NCBI GenBank assembly: GCA_037043015.1
Contig: CM073325.1
Coordinates: forward strand, 17,525,001-17,589,000
Reading direction: 5' to 3'
DNA length: 64,000 bases
Source: Bryum argenteum
Lineage: Eukaryota > Streptophyta > Bryopsida > Bryales > Bryaceae
The position numbers and the translations under genes were made by a program. Below are positions 45,589 through 56,995 of this stretch, piece after piece. Within the stretch, counting starts at the first letter, position 1, and every line of letters starts with the position of its first letter. The notes below the pieces were generated by a model that was not told where the DNA came from, did no database searches, and was given only the letters and a program-made list of their open reading frames with translations.

Positions 45589-46289
45589 CTGATCGCTTCA
45601 GAACTCCAAATTCAACAATCCTCCGAAAACCTAACCACTTCTGCTGCCGGATCCCGTCAATGCCCGTGACGCATGGAATCCAAACCCTAATTTCCTCAAT
45701 TTTGCAACAAAACAAAACTCCGCATTTCGCAGCCTAGGAAGTGGCTCCTCAATCACAAGGAGCACTCCTGCGCCAGGAATGTGCTGCCGGCTCCTGCCGT
45801 CGAGCATGCAACACTTCCCGCCACATGATTACATCCCAACCTCCCGAGCCTTCTCCAACCTCTGCATTCTAATTCATCAGCGGGTTTGATCGACCTTGCT
45901 ATTCTCGACCACTTTCAGGGGCTTTCTCAACGCCGTTCTCCCTCGACAATGGTCCTCCAAAATTGGGTCCCAGGCGAATCTCCAAAGGCGGCAGGAGAGC
46001 AGCGGATGCAGTGCGAAGCGGGTGGAGGGAATAAACCAGGAGTAACAATAAACCGCGAGAGAAGCAGAAAGCTTCCAGAAGAGAAGCGAAGGGAAGGCGA
46101 AGCTCTAGTCGTGAAGGGGCGATGGCGGATGGAGATTAGTGCAAGTACCAAATCAGAGAGACGGCCATTGTGGATGAATGTGCAGGTGGTTGAACTTCTG
46201 GCGGTCATCCGTCCGTCTCACGTAGCAGTATTCGTGACGGACAAGCTCTCCGATGTAGCACACTCATGTTCCATCACGACTTTCCCCGA
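45589..46289. other. Upstream region of the first RING gene
   Basis: It should contain the 5' UTR and promoter of the minus-strand RING gene. A 151-codon plus-strand frame here is low in complexity and antisense to the promoter, so it is not called. Confidence 0.4.
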
Positions 46290-47262
46290 AATTGTTGCAG
46301 TACTGCCGCAGTACTGTTGCAGTACTGCGGCCAACCGTTAACAGTATAGTACACACGTTGTACAGCGGCAGTACTGCGGCTAATACGTCAATCGTAGTGT
46401 AATTGCAGTACTGAAATTGATCTATTTTTTGCGTAGGTTACTATGCTTTCTTTGTATTGTTGCAGTACTGTAATTATATTGATAGTGTATTGTTGCGTTT
46501 GTATTCAACAATAAATGACTTTGAACCGTTTCTGAAGTGATGCAGTATTGCAGCAGTATTGAAACAAGTAAATGCAATGTCCAGAATAATGGATTGAATA
46601 ATATCTTAAATGTCCCTCTGGGTAGATATTGGACAATTTGAAATGTTTTTATGCATTAGATTTTGAGATCATTCACATGTTTCGCATAAATACATTCCAC
46701 ATAACTCAAATTGTGTCAAAAACAATACATTTGATGGTATTTCAAATGAAAACAAAATTTCCCGAATACCAATCATTACCACTTTATCCCTTCTTAGAGA
46801 AAATGCAAATGATGAGGTGCTAATGTCGGAAATCTGCGGTTGTGTCTGTTCTCTACCTTTCATTGTCCGCCGCAGATGCTCTGGTTCCTCCTCAGATCGT
46901 CTTCTGATGGAGGACCTCCGAGTCACCGTCTTGAAAGTAATACCAACCGCGATCTTCGCCCACCTGCAAGAACTTTGATCGTTCTCTTGGGTGGAGAGAA
47001 CCTCCGAAGACCTTGTGAAACTATTGCGATTTGCAACGACACCGGTGTAGATGAAGGTGAGATCTCGGTTTTGGCTACTTGGGCGGCCCCTGCGCTGCAT
47101 CTTGGACGGTGTCGAAGGAGAAGACGCCGTTGAGGCCGTCGGTGCGGATAAGAAAGTCGAAAGAGCACTCCACAGGATGGGGCGGTAGTCATATATGCGC
47201 TTGAAGTGGTCATACCCGAACCTCTTCTATGGATATTCGCGAACTTGGAATCGCATATGAGG

Positions 47263-47502
47263 CTAGACCTCCGGGCTATTGATTCTCCCCTGCAGCACAT
47301 TTACGTATGAGGGCGAAACCGGAGGACTTGCGTCAATATGTCCGTTCTTGTGTACTCTAAAAGGGGATTCGGCCGTTCGGTTTTGGGAGCCGAGTCCCCT
47401 TTGAGAATCTGTCGAAGACTCGCCATCGGAGTTTTGCACATCGGAGTTGGTGAAGGAGGGAGCAGCGGCATCACTCCCACGTGTCCGTCCCGATGAGCTC
47501 AT
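47263..47502 (-). CDS. Unrecognised Ser-rich frame inside the inverted-repeat element
   Basis: A 79-codon frame, MSSSGRTRGSDAAAPSF and onward, is polar, rich in Ser, Asn and Asp, and ends NVLQGRINSPEV. Codon GC is much higher than in flanking DNA, suggesting a real exon of the element. No family recognised. It could be an N-terminal disordered part of an element-encoded protein. Confidence 0.25.
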   Translation of the reverse strand: MSSSGRTRGSDAAAPSFTNSDVQNSDGESSTDSQRGLGSQNRTAESPFRVHKNGHIDASPPVSPSYVNVLQGRINSPEV

Positions 47503-49734
47503 CGGTCATTCTCCGAGCTTGCGCGACCGATTGAAGGCATCCTCGGTGGCCATGAATCTGCTGCGCATGAGAGCTTACTACGAAGCCACATCTCAAAGTC
47601 GAGTCTATGCTACCAATTAAAACAACGATGGCATCGATGGCATGTGAATGTATGAATAAACAACAAGAGAAGGCCAAGACTACTATCAATGAGCAACTTG
47701 TCACACGTAAATACATGTAGGATATGATCAAAATACATACCATGTTAGTGGCGACAAGACCAGACTAGCCTTCAAACCAACGGCCCCCCGCTTCTTATCC
47801 ATTGAAATAATCACACCTTGAACAAGTGACCTTTACGCAACTTGGTTGACTCGTTCACCGGTACAAACAGATGAGCAAATCGAGTTCGTAACTTAGAGGT
47901 ATGCTATTCACGATGTGCTTCCGAAAGACAATTGCGATAGACCTCGGTATCAATAGTCGGAGCAAAAGCTAAGCCCGTGTATGACTCAAAAATAATACCA
48001 CCTTGAGGTGATAAATCTACTTTTCCTTCATTTGTTCATCACAACATAACCACTCACAACAAGTATCCTTTTCCTTTCTCAAATGCGAAAAACTCATTGT
48101 AAAGTTGAGAAATCTCACTGAATTCCCACATACCAGGACTTCGTGGCGGCAATAATAACTCTTGATACACCATCCACTCCTTGGCCGTCGGGACCGTAAC
48201 CTCCCAAGAAATAAGACCCTAAAAGCCATCATGTACGTAAAGATAGCAACTAGTATTAGGCTTTCCAATTACAAAACTATGATGCGGGGCACGACAATGT
48301 ATACAATGCACCCCATAGTTTCATACTCATAATCAATACTACAACCTATTATCTTAGATAATGAATATACGCAAAAAGGTAAACCACCCGACATCCGATC
48401 AAGAATCACTTTTAGGTCATCTCAAAATAAAATTCAAACATCCGGAGAACGATCACGATCTCGGTGCATTACTACCGTCTTTGATCGCCTCTTTGTGAAC
48501 ATTTCAAAAGAATTCAAAGTAAGATATGAGACTGCTGCTAAAAAAAGATCACCGTCCGTAGAGCATCCCAATTCAAAGTTGTAAGTCCATGGCTAGCTCT
48601 CCCAATGACAAATAAGGTGACTAGAGCCACCAGATCACCCGCAGACTAGTGTTCCAAAGACGATCGCATCCACCATGACAATGTTCATCACAAATCAAGT
48701 ATACCATCCTTCTCTACTTTTCCACCCTTCTCTAGTTTTCCACGACCTTTCTCTTCACTAACTTCGAAAAGCTTCCGCACGGAGCAAGCTACTAGTTGTC
48801 CAACGCTAAACAACGCTAAACAGATCGGATTTGGATAGGGAGATTCTCGCAATTCCTATTTCAAATTCGATAAACCTCCATTACAATCGACCAATTCCAA
48901 TCAAACCTCCCAACAATTCCGATCAAACCTCCCAACAATAAGCTCATTGCGAGTAGCAAGTGCACCTTGAGATTGCCGGGCATACGCCGAGCAAGAGCTT
49001 CCAAGTAATTAGCAATGGCGGGGTGAAGGTAGATGCTCATGGTGTCTTTGCAATAATTTAGGGTTTAGGCCCACGGACACGATCACAATGCCCGCAAAGG
49101 CGTCCGTGTATCGCCGACCGCTTTCACAAATAGGTCGCATCTTCCCTTCCACAATATTCACTGTCTCCCATCACATCAATAATGTTATCGCATCTAGGAG
49201 CCGCTTTCGTCCATTCCCGATCAACCCTAATTTGTACCCAGCAGGCATTCTTAGTTACTCAAATGCTTCTTAAAGTACAAGAAGAGCGCGGAATTGAGAA
49301 ACTTCTTCCGCTTGGCCGAGAATCTCCTCTGCTTTGCGCCCATCGTAGGGCCGGGAGCGAAATCGAAGGCGGGCATCGGAGGTGCCTCGGGCGACGAGAC
49401 CTCCTTAGAAGCGGCGTCGGCGAAAAAGAGAAATCTCGGTAGGTCTCGCCATTTGGGCGACACGAGCCTCATTGGGGCTCTTCCCACCAGCTAGCGCGCT
49501 CGTTCTCATATACTTAAGCTCGACTCGAGGTAAAATGTAATCTCTCAAGATCATGCGTAGAGATTTGAACAAATTTAAATAAGGAGTCGCTGCATAGATA
49601 AGGATTAAATAAATGGGGAGAAAATATTCTTGTGTACTTCATACCCTACATAAGCCATGCAAATAATCCTAGTGCCAAAAAAAATTACGTAATCATTATT
49701 CAAAAAACTTATGGTTTAACTAGGACTCGTTCGA

Positions 49735-50960
49735 GTCTTGAATGAGGGGGTGAGTGCCTTTGTATAGGAAAAAAAGGGGTTGAATTTTTTTGTTAAATTT
49801 TCCTACTGTAGGGAATTGGTACCCTATAAAAAATATAGGGTGTGTATTGAAAGCATGGAGGAAATAAAAGTATTTTCCAAGAAGTACATAAGTTTAATTA
49901 GACTTATCAAAATGGGGGCGCTTGCAGATGTACATTAAAAAATTTAATGGAAAGAGATTTATATATTTAAAGTAGTTCATAAGGACCCTATAAAAATTAT
50001 GGAACCATCAAAATAATTTTAGAGAAATCGGAACTATTTTTTCCAAATTACTTTAAATTACCTCCACCGACAAGAACTTTGAAGAATTGGTAGAAAATAT
50101 AAAGAAGATGAGAAAAAATATTTTAAAATCTTAGATTAGCTTATTATGACCTTATAAGAATGATGGTGATACTTATAAATTTTTGAGAAAAACGCATCTA
50201 TATGCTTTGAGCTTCTTGCAAAAGTTTTAATACATTGGAACTTTTAATAATAGGGAAAGATAAATAAAATGCCGGAAAATAGATTTTTTTATTTGGAATA
50301 GATAATAAGAACCTTATAAAATTGATGATATCATAAATAAATCATAGGAGTAACGCATCTACGTGTCATCATTTACGTGGATCCTCCATAAATTTGAATA
50401 AGGGGGTGAATAAGAAAATGATTGGAAGAAGGTGATTTTAATATCTAAAGTAAATATATAGGACCATATGAATGTGGTGGAAGTGTTAAAAATACCATAG
50501 GACAAAGGAACCATGTGTAAAAAACTTCGTGAGGATTCGATAACTTGGCAGAATTTGAAGTAGGGGGCAAGTGCAAATGTATGGGCAAAAAGGAGAGAGT
50601 GTGGTTGTTATAACTTTAATAGATAATTCATGTCATATGAAAATTATGGTGAAAATCTTAGGACCGCGAGAGAAAGGGAACTATTTTTCTCAAATTACTT
50701 AAGATGAATTAGGTTCATGAAAATAAGGGGTGTATGCAAATGTATTAGAAATTAGCTTGATGGGGGTGGCTTTTAGGTTCTTAAAAGCCAATAAGGACCC
50801 TATAAATTTTTTGGAATCATCAAAAAAATTATAAGAAAATACGTTTATACGAGTATGTTCAATTTGATAGGTTATTGAATAGCAAAGAACTAAAATGGCG
50901 TGTAAATAACGATGCTTCATACGGAGTTGTAGAGATAGGTTTAATTCTAAACGATGTTCA
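49735..50960 (+). repeat. Degenerate tandem array with period about 165 bp
   Basis: Two landmarks recur in alternation. GGGG-TG-NNNGCAAATGTAT occurs near 49747, 49912, 50402, 50562 and 50727. (A)AGGACCCTATAAAAATTATGG variants occur near 49979, 50147, 50307, 50458, 50630 and 50795. The spacings are 151-172, mostly 160-168. About seven diverged monomers are present. The monomer is close to nucleosome length, as in many satellites. Pairwise similarity was judged by eye. Confidence 0.7.
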
Positions 50961-52199
50961 AATTTTGCCAAATTTTCAAAGAAATGATCATTTCTTTGTA
51001 AATGCTTATTGATAAATTTTAAACAAATATGTTCGGTTCATTTTGCACCTTTGTCATCGATCATACAATAGTAGGAAAGACAAAAATTAAAAATGTATAT
51101 GGTATCTTGAACCAAATATTTATTATGTACCATTGTATCCACCGAACATCATCAAAAATCAATTACTTCATTTTCGTTTAAAAGATTCCTTAGAACAATA
51201 ATAACACAATACTAATTGAAACAGTACTGCATCCCTTGCAATTATGACTATACTGCAACGGTAGGAGTCAAATCAATATTGCTGCAATACCTTGTATGGC
51301 TTTCATATTGACACAATATGACTCTCTGAAACAATATTGCAATTTGTTCAACTGCCCTTGTACTGCAGTAAATATGCATTATACAGTACTGTTGCAGTAG
51401 TGCTGCAATACAACGTTTGTACTATACTGTGTACTACTTGCCGCAGTATTGTTGCAATACTGCGGCAGCTTAATCGCATTCTTCCGATGTCAAATTAGAA
51501 CATCCGGAATATTGCACGACTCCTTCCAAGAGTTAGCGTCCACATCGGGGTGGTTATTTTTCATGGCGGTTTCATTGGCACTTTGGTGCCACAATGAACA
51601 GTTTGTGTTCAAGTTGAATACAATTTGTAAAAGCCACTTTCATCAGTAGATTTTTTGTCGAAATAGGAGTAAACCCAACTCCTTGACTTGAACAATTTGT
51701 AAATGCGTTGTAGTAGCTAAGATTTGAGAGAGAAAGTAATCTCTCTTTACATATTGAGGTAGGTATAAGATCTAACGATTACATACTTGAGATTGCGTCA
51801 AAAGTTGAAAATTTTCATCTTGCATCAAAAGAGGGTGGTTTTGAGGGCATTCAATTTTAGGGGCTAGTATCGATGGAACGTATACACCATGGTGGAAAAG
51901 TATTGACCACAAAAGCATCTTCATAGAATAAATTTCATGAATTCTGAAGAAAGTCTGAAAAGGGCTCATCTTCCTTGAAATTTCAGCCCTACCTTCATGG
52001 GTGCCAGAAGAAGAAGAAGAACACCAGACCCGTAAGGGTTGGCGTAAATAAAGTGTCCGTTTGACCTACCTTTGATGATATGCCCACAGGACCTAACAAC
52101 AGTGGTATAGGATCATGGGTGCCACGTTACAAGAATACCGTACTCTCAGTGATCCGGATTTTAATGTTGTTTTTTTTAATTTTTTTAAAGTGAGCATGT

Positions 52200-53060
52200 A
52201 ATACCCATTGTATGGGCCAAATGTCAAAATTCAACGTCTTGGACGACGACTTGAAACTTTGAAAAGTCATAACCTTTTCATCTCAAGTCCGTTTTTCACA
52301 AAAAATTGTTAAGTTGGACCCCTAATCAAGTCTAGTTTGTGTAATGAAAACTACAAATCTATTCAATATGGTATGGTTCTCAAACATGGGGCATGTTTGA
52401 CTATCGCAAGTTAAGTATATGAGATCAAAATTAGTTAATGGGAACTTGTTCTACATGAGTCTGTATGATCTTAAGGGTGATGCGGTCATACCAAGGCTAC
52501 TACACCAGATCCCATCAGAACTCTGAAGTTAAGCGCCTTTGGGCCGGAATAGTAATCCGGTGGCCATCGGGATTTTAGCATTACGAACGGACACTTCATT
52601 CATGCCGGCCCCTTAGAAAGGACCGGAGTTTCTATCTATCTATCTTCTATCTATCTATCTAATATGATCTTGAGGTGAATATCAACAACCCTCTAGTTGA
52701 AACTTTTTAAATCCAAATAATCTTGATATCATGAGATTGATTTAAAAAACAACCAAAGCACATATATATTTAGACTTTAAAAAGAATAAACCATTGTAGA
52801 TAAAACACTTGATTCTTGAGGAGCTATTTTCTCCTTCATCCATGTTTGGATTTCAACCCTATTTGTTAGATTAAACCCAATTTGTATCTAGATTCTGTGG
52901 TAGGAATATCAACTTAATGCAATGATATTTGAAGATATGCATGTATTTTAGTGTAGAGGGGTCATGTTTGAATTAAATCTCTTTCGTAAAACTGGAGGTA
53001 GTTCTCATTGTTGCATGGCCATTCTTTGGGATAAAAAATTTCTTCACAAATGTTTCTTAG
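52200..53060 (+). mobile_element. Repeat family A copy, host of a nested SINE
   Basis: Landmarks GGGCCAAATGTCAAAATTCAA, ATCAAGTCTAGTTTGTG, GGGGCATGTTTGACTATCGCA and, after the SINE, TCAACAACCCTCTAGTTGAAA follow family A order. The SINE at 52476-52662 splits it at the TATGATCTTAAG site. The right end is eroded. Confidence 0.6.
52476..52662 (+). mobile_element. 5S rRNA-derived SINE, 187 bp
   Basis: The first ~80 bases match plant 5S rRNA: GCGGTCATACC, AGATCCCATCAGAACTC, GAAGTTAAGCGCCTTTGGGC (the 5S A-box region). The match ends near AGTAA, before the normal C-box. From 52556 the sequence switches to a body shared with the SINE at 59599 (TCCGGTGGCCATCGGGAT and onward) and ends in (TCTA)n. Target duplications TATGATCTTAAG (52464-52475) and TATGATCTTGAG (52663-52674) flank it. 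The RNA polymerase III promoter of 5S genes is internal, so such heads can drive SINE transcription. Confidence 0.85.
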
Positions 53061-53124
53061 TATTAAATATTTCCAAACATAAGTAGATAATTTAGGAGTT
53101 CAAGGTTTTTTTGATTGAAACAAG

Positions 53125-53515
53125 TAAGATACCCCTTGTTCCGATACCCCTTGTCCCTTGTTTGGTGCTCTTCTCTTGTTCCCCATTTCAAATCCTCCTT
53201 TTCCAGTTCTCCATCTCTTAATCCTAGTTTTTCATCCCTTATTTCATGTTTTCCATCTTCCATTCCTAGTTTTCAAGTTCCGCATCTCTTGTTCCACCAT
53301 ACTTTCATTTTGCGTTCTTATGTTTTACATCCTTTGTATCGCGTTCCCAATTGCTCGTCTCTTGTTTTATATATTCTAGTCATCCGTTCCCTCTTTCCCT
53401 CTCTTGATACCCCATTCCTCTCCTCTTCGGTTCTCCCGTTTCCCTCTTCCCTCTCTCCTTCCCCGTTCCCTCATTCCATGTCCCTTCTTCCCATGTTCCT
53501 CTTTCCTTGGCGTGT
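53125..53515 (+). repeat. Pyrimidine-rich degenerate tandem tract
   Basis: About 390 bases of C/T-rich DNA built from variants of CTTGTTCC and CATCTCTTGTTCC. Most purines are isolated. The plus-strand frames through it encode only Phe/Ser/Pro-Leu repeats and are not genes. Confidence 0.8.
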
Positions 53516-53519
53516 TAAT

Positions 53520-54884
53520 AAGTTATATTCATTTCTTTGTAATTGTGAAAAACCAATAATTGACTATTAGTATTGCCATTACAAATAAATACTATCAATA
53601 TGTAGAGAATTAAATGTGTGAATATCATTCCAACTCAAAATTGAAAGTATTGAAACTATAAGCTTATTCAAAGTACCAACTCATTATCATCTATATATAA
53701 CCTCACAACTTCTAATTGATTGACATCATTTATAAAACCTACCGATATGAATTTGTACCATATCTTTCTTGATATGTAATCCCTTGCCTCTAATAAACGT
53801 GTCTTAGTTGTTCTGTCTTTGCCCAAACGGTAACCTTCTCCACCATAGTGTAAACTTGCATTATAAAGGTTGGAGATTGGTTATAAGGTAGAAGCATCGA
53901 TTAGTGAACGTCGGGCCCCTTTTACTGAACAACATTTTTCCTAGATTTCCCTCACTTATTTCCTAGATTAGTTTGCCCTTGCATGTACCTGATGCACAAA
54001 TAATTAGAGTGTTCAGTTAAAAGTAATAATATATAGAGCTTTTTGACATTAGTATTTAATTATTTAAATGCTTAAAAATATCATAAAGTGTAAAAAGATA
54101 AGATATTCTATTTAATATTTTTAAAATAGTAAACCACACGTGTCATCACTCCAAGTATGGTGAACACCGATAAGTGTCCGACAATAGGTGTTCTTACCCT
54201 ATGTATCAAGGGTCCCTCAACGCAACTCATAGTAATCATTCATCCAACAGTGTTTATTCATCCAAAACTGGCAGTCGCACGCCAGTTCGGCACTTGGACT
54301 AATCTCCTTCTGCCATCGCCATTGCCACTGAAGCTTCGGCTTTCCCCTCGGTGGAGCTTCCATATTCCCCTCACCATAAGCTTTGCCTTGCCCCTCATTT
54401 GTAGTCTCTTGTTGTTACTCCTGCTCTAGCTTCGCCGTGTTAGTGCGGCCACTCGCTCCTTGCTGGGTCGCTGCCGCCTCTGGAGCTCCGGGACGCAATT
54501 CTTCCACATCACAAATAGTCGGTTATCAGGTTTGGGAGGGAAAGCGCTTGAAGCAGGACTTGGTCGGTCGGAGTCGGTGCTTTGACGTGTTGGCCAAGTA
54601 ACAGGAGCAGATTCAAGCGGAATTATGCAGCGAGGGGCAGAAGCCGGCAGCATATTCCCGGGAACATGTGGCTCAGAAGTGCTCCTTATGATTGAGGGGC
54701 CACTGGGTTTCGCTTGAATCTCTAATCTGCCCGCGGCAGAAGGAGTTAGGATTGCGTAGATTCGTACTAGTGTGTAAAGTTGAGACATTTAGGGTTACAA
54801 ATTCGGAGATTTGCGGGAATCTGCAGTGGTTAGGGTTTTCACGGATTCTGCTTTGTTCTGGATTGCTTGTTGTTGAGCGATCAG
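53520..54884. other. Spacer and promoter of the second RING gene
   Basis: AT-rich to about 54.1 kb, then GC-rich toward the gene. The last few hundred bases should hold the promoter and 5' UTR. No other gene recognised. Confidence 0.45.
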
Positions 54885-56054
54885 ATGACGTCTTTGGTGG
54901 GAGGGACGTACTGGTGTCACCAGTGCAACCGGACTGTAAGGCCGACAAGGAGGAATGAGTTGCTGTGCCCGATGTGCAGTGGGGGTTTCTTGGAGGAGAT
55001 CGACAGCTCCAGCGTGAATGATTTTCCGGGAGCGGGTGTGCATGATGCGTTCGGCGACATGGATGAAAGGGATCGGTTCGATGCACCGGGGGGCGTGTCG
55101 GCAGGATTCCGGCGATATCAACCGGAGGCGAGAGGAATGCGGGGCTATCCGGGTCGGACCGGGGGCCATCCGGCGGTGCTTCAGGTGCTAGAGGCGATGT
55201 CGGCTGTGCTACAACAAATCCAGCCTGCTCAGGGGGGACAGGGCGAGGGGGACCAGAGCGGGGACGGGACTCGCGGACGACGGGGACGAGAGAGTGGAGA
55301 GGAGGGGTTCAATCCGATGGTGATGCTGCAAGGGCAGATGCAGAACTTTCTGGGAGGAGGGGGAAATGTGGAGGTCTTCTTCGACAATGGTACAGGGATT
55401 CCGCGGCGACTTCCTGGAAATTTCGGAGACTATTTTCTGGGGCCAGGGCTGGATCAGTTGATCCAGCAGCTAGCGGAGAACGATCCGACCAGGTATGGGG
55501 CACCGCCGGCGTCGAAGAGCGCGGTAGCGGCTATGCCGACGATCAAGATAACAGACGAGCATCTAGGTACAGACGCGGCACAGTGCGCGGTGTGCAAGGA
55601 TGAGTTCGAGGTGGGAGCTTTAGTGCGGCAGATGCCATGCAAGCACATGTACCACGACGATTGCATAATGCCGTGGTTGACGCAGCACAACTCATGTCCA
55701 GTGTGTCGGTACGAGATGCCAACGGACGATCCGGATTACAACCGAAGCAGGACGCAAGCAACCGCGGCCGCGAATGCGCCACCGGCTACGAACACCGCAG
55801 CAGCGGGGTCAGAAGGAGGAGGCACCTCCGGGGGGTTCACATTCTGGGGCTCGCCAGCGGGCTTCGGAGGATCGAGCAGCCCACAGACGAGCAGTGCACC
55901 TCCACCAGCAGCACCAGCTCCTGCACCAAGCGGCGGTGGCATTGGTAGACGGTTCTCGATCCACCTTCCGTGGTTCCGGTCATCGACACCTCCTCCTGCT
56001 CCAGGGCCAGGTTCATCAGGAGGGAACCAGGACCCTCATCCAGATTCGGATTAG
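54885..56054 (+). CDS. RING-H2 E3 ubiquitin ligase with DUF1117 (RDUF type), paralogue
   Basis: An intronless frame of 389 codons from the ATG aligned with the paralogue's start. The frame is open 18 bases further upstream, but from a CTG/TTG-type codon and without conservation. It has the zinc ribbon YWCHQCNRTVRP ... LLCPMCSGGFLEE, the long conserved block NFLGGGGNVEVFFDNGTG, a complete RING-H2 (CAVCKDEFEVG, CKHMYHDDC, CPVCRYEMP) and the DUF1117 words GGFTFWGSPAGFG and RRFSIHLPWFRSS. Compared with the gene at 44284-45588 it is shorter in the Gly/Gln linker and the C-terminal Ser/Ala region. The core is nearly identical in order and sequence. Both copies keep all zinc ligands and are probably active. 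They are divergently oriented, 9.3 kb apart. Confidence 0.95.
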   Translation: MTSLVGGTYWCHQCNRTVRPTRRNELLCPMCSGGFLEEIDSSSVNDFPGAGVHDAFGDMDERDRFDAPGGVSAGFRRYQPEARGMRGYPGRTGGHPAVLQVLEAMSAVLQQIQPAQGGQGEGDQSGDGTRGRRGRESGEEGFNPMVMLQGQMQNFLGGGGNVEVFFDNGTGIPRRLPGNFGDYFLGPGLDQLIQQLAENDPTRYGAPPASKSAVAAMPTIKITDEHLGTDAAQCAVCKDEFEVGALVRQMPCKHMYHDDCIMPWLTQHNSCPVCRYEMPTDDPDYNRSRTQATAAANAPPATNTAAAGSEGGGTSGGFTFWGSPAGFGGSSSPQTSSAPPPAAPAPAPSGGGIGRRFSIHLPWFRSSTPPPAPGPGSSGGNQDPHPDSD

Positions 56055-56995
56055 GAGGCAAGAAACTCCGGCATCTGCTCCAACTCACAAAGAGTCTCTT
56101 GGACATGCAGTTCATGCGAGACTCGCAGTAACCGTTGGATGATAACGAAGATCGGGCTCTCGGCTACTCTGATGCTCTGAGCCAGAAATGGATCGTGATC
56201 TTCCACCTCTGAATTCCGAACCTGAATCCTTCTAGCTTAGTTCCAATTCTTTACTTCGTAGTGCATGTTGAAAGTGAATAGAAGCACCGTTGTCCCATGG
56301 CTGGAGCTTTTTCTCTAGATCACTAAAACGGTGGAGTCGTCTGGCCAGGCTTCCCATGATGGATGGCAAGATTATTAATTTGTTAAATCGTAAGTTAAGC
56401 AGAAGTTTCCTTCAGTTTGTACGGAGCAAGTTGCTGTTTCTATACTCTGGTTAAGACTTGTTCCTTCAGTTCGTATCGTTCACTTGTAACCCCCTAGTAG
56501 GTGATGGAATCATGGCGAGCTGGAGCTACAGATTAGGTTAGGTGCTGGAATCATGCAGGAGTTTATGCTGGACAAGTGCCTCCATGCTGGTTCCTTTTTT
56601 CGTACATATTCAATTCGTGGCCATGTCGATGTAACGTGTACGCACGGCTGTAACCTCACTTTCATTCATAATTTGAATCACCCATCACTCAGATTTCCTT
56701 GCACCTTTTCAGTCAAATAGAGTTCAGGCATGCAATGGTATATCTCACTTTACCAAGTAGAATGTTGAATGTGCGGCAACAATGATGCTACTTTCAATCA
56801 ACGGCTTGTTATGATTTTCAGTACAAAGTTGGAGTCGACATTCTTATTATGTATATTTTGTGCATGATTGCACCTGCAACTAGAATTCCTTGCATGGGCA
56901 CAAGTTCATGAATGATGATGGAGCCTTCTCTACTGTACTGTACAAAGTGGTACATCCTATGAAAAGTGTCCTATGTTTGTACAGGTGGAATATCA
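56055..56995. other. 3' flanks of the RING gene and the syntaxin gene
   Basis: The genes converge here. No other feature recognised. A direct GGTGGTACATC-like stretch before 56996 is unremarkable. Confidence 0.4.

Larger units (their letters stand above)
46290..51475. mobile_element. Putative 5.2-kb DNA transposon with inverted TGCAGTACTGC-rich ends
   Basis: Left end (about 46300-46420) and right end (about 51340-51475, reversed) align over more than 70 bases. Shared words are CTGCCGCAGTA, CTGCGGC, ACAGTATAGTACA and ACGTTGTA. Both ends contain repeated (T)TGCAGTACTG words extending 250 bases inward (to about 46560 and 51210), like subterminal transposase-binding repeats. The interior has minus-strand frames (47263-47502, Ser-rich; 46923-47300; 49251-49487) and another short one at 48850-49041, but none is a transposase I recognise. 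No target duplication was found, so two independent inverted MITE copies remain possible. Confidence 0.5.

Noticed and set aside
45886..46341. 151-codon plus-strand frame upstream of the first RING gene
   Set aside because: It runs into the TGCAGTACTG repeat of the transposon end and has no domain.
52476..52560. Functional 5S rRNA gene
   Set aside because: The C-box and last third are missing, the sequence runs into a SINE body, and target duplications show it is a retrotransposed copy. A Cassandra LTR element is also unlikely because no LTRs or primer-binding site were found.
53115..53570. 151-codon Phe/Ser/Pro/Leu-rich frame
   Set aside because: It is a by-product of the pyrimidine-rich tract, and two frames are open at once for the same reason.
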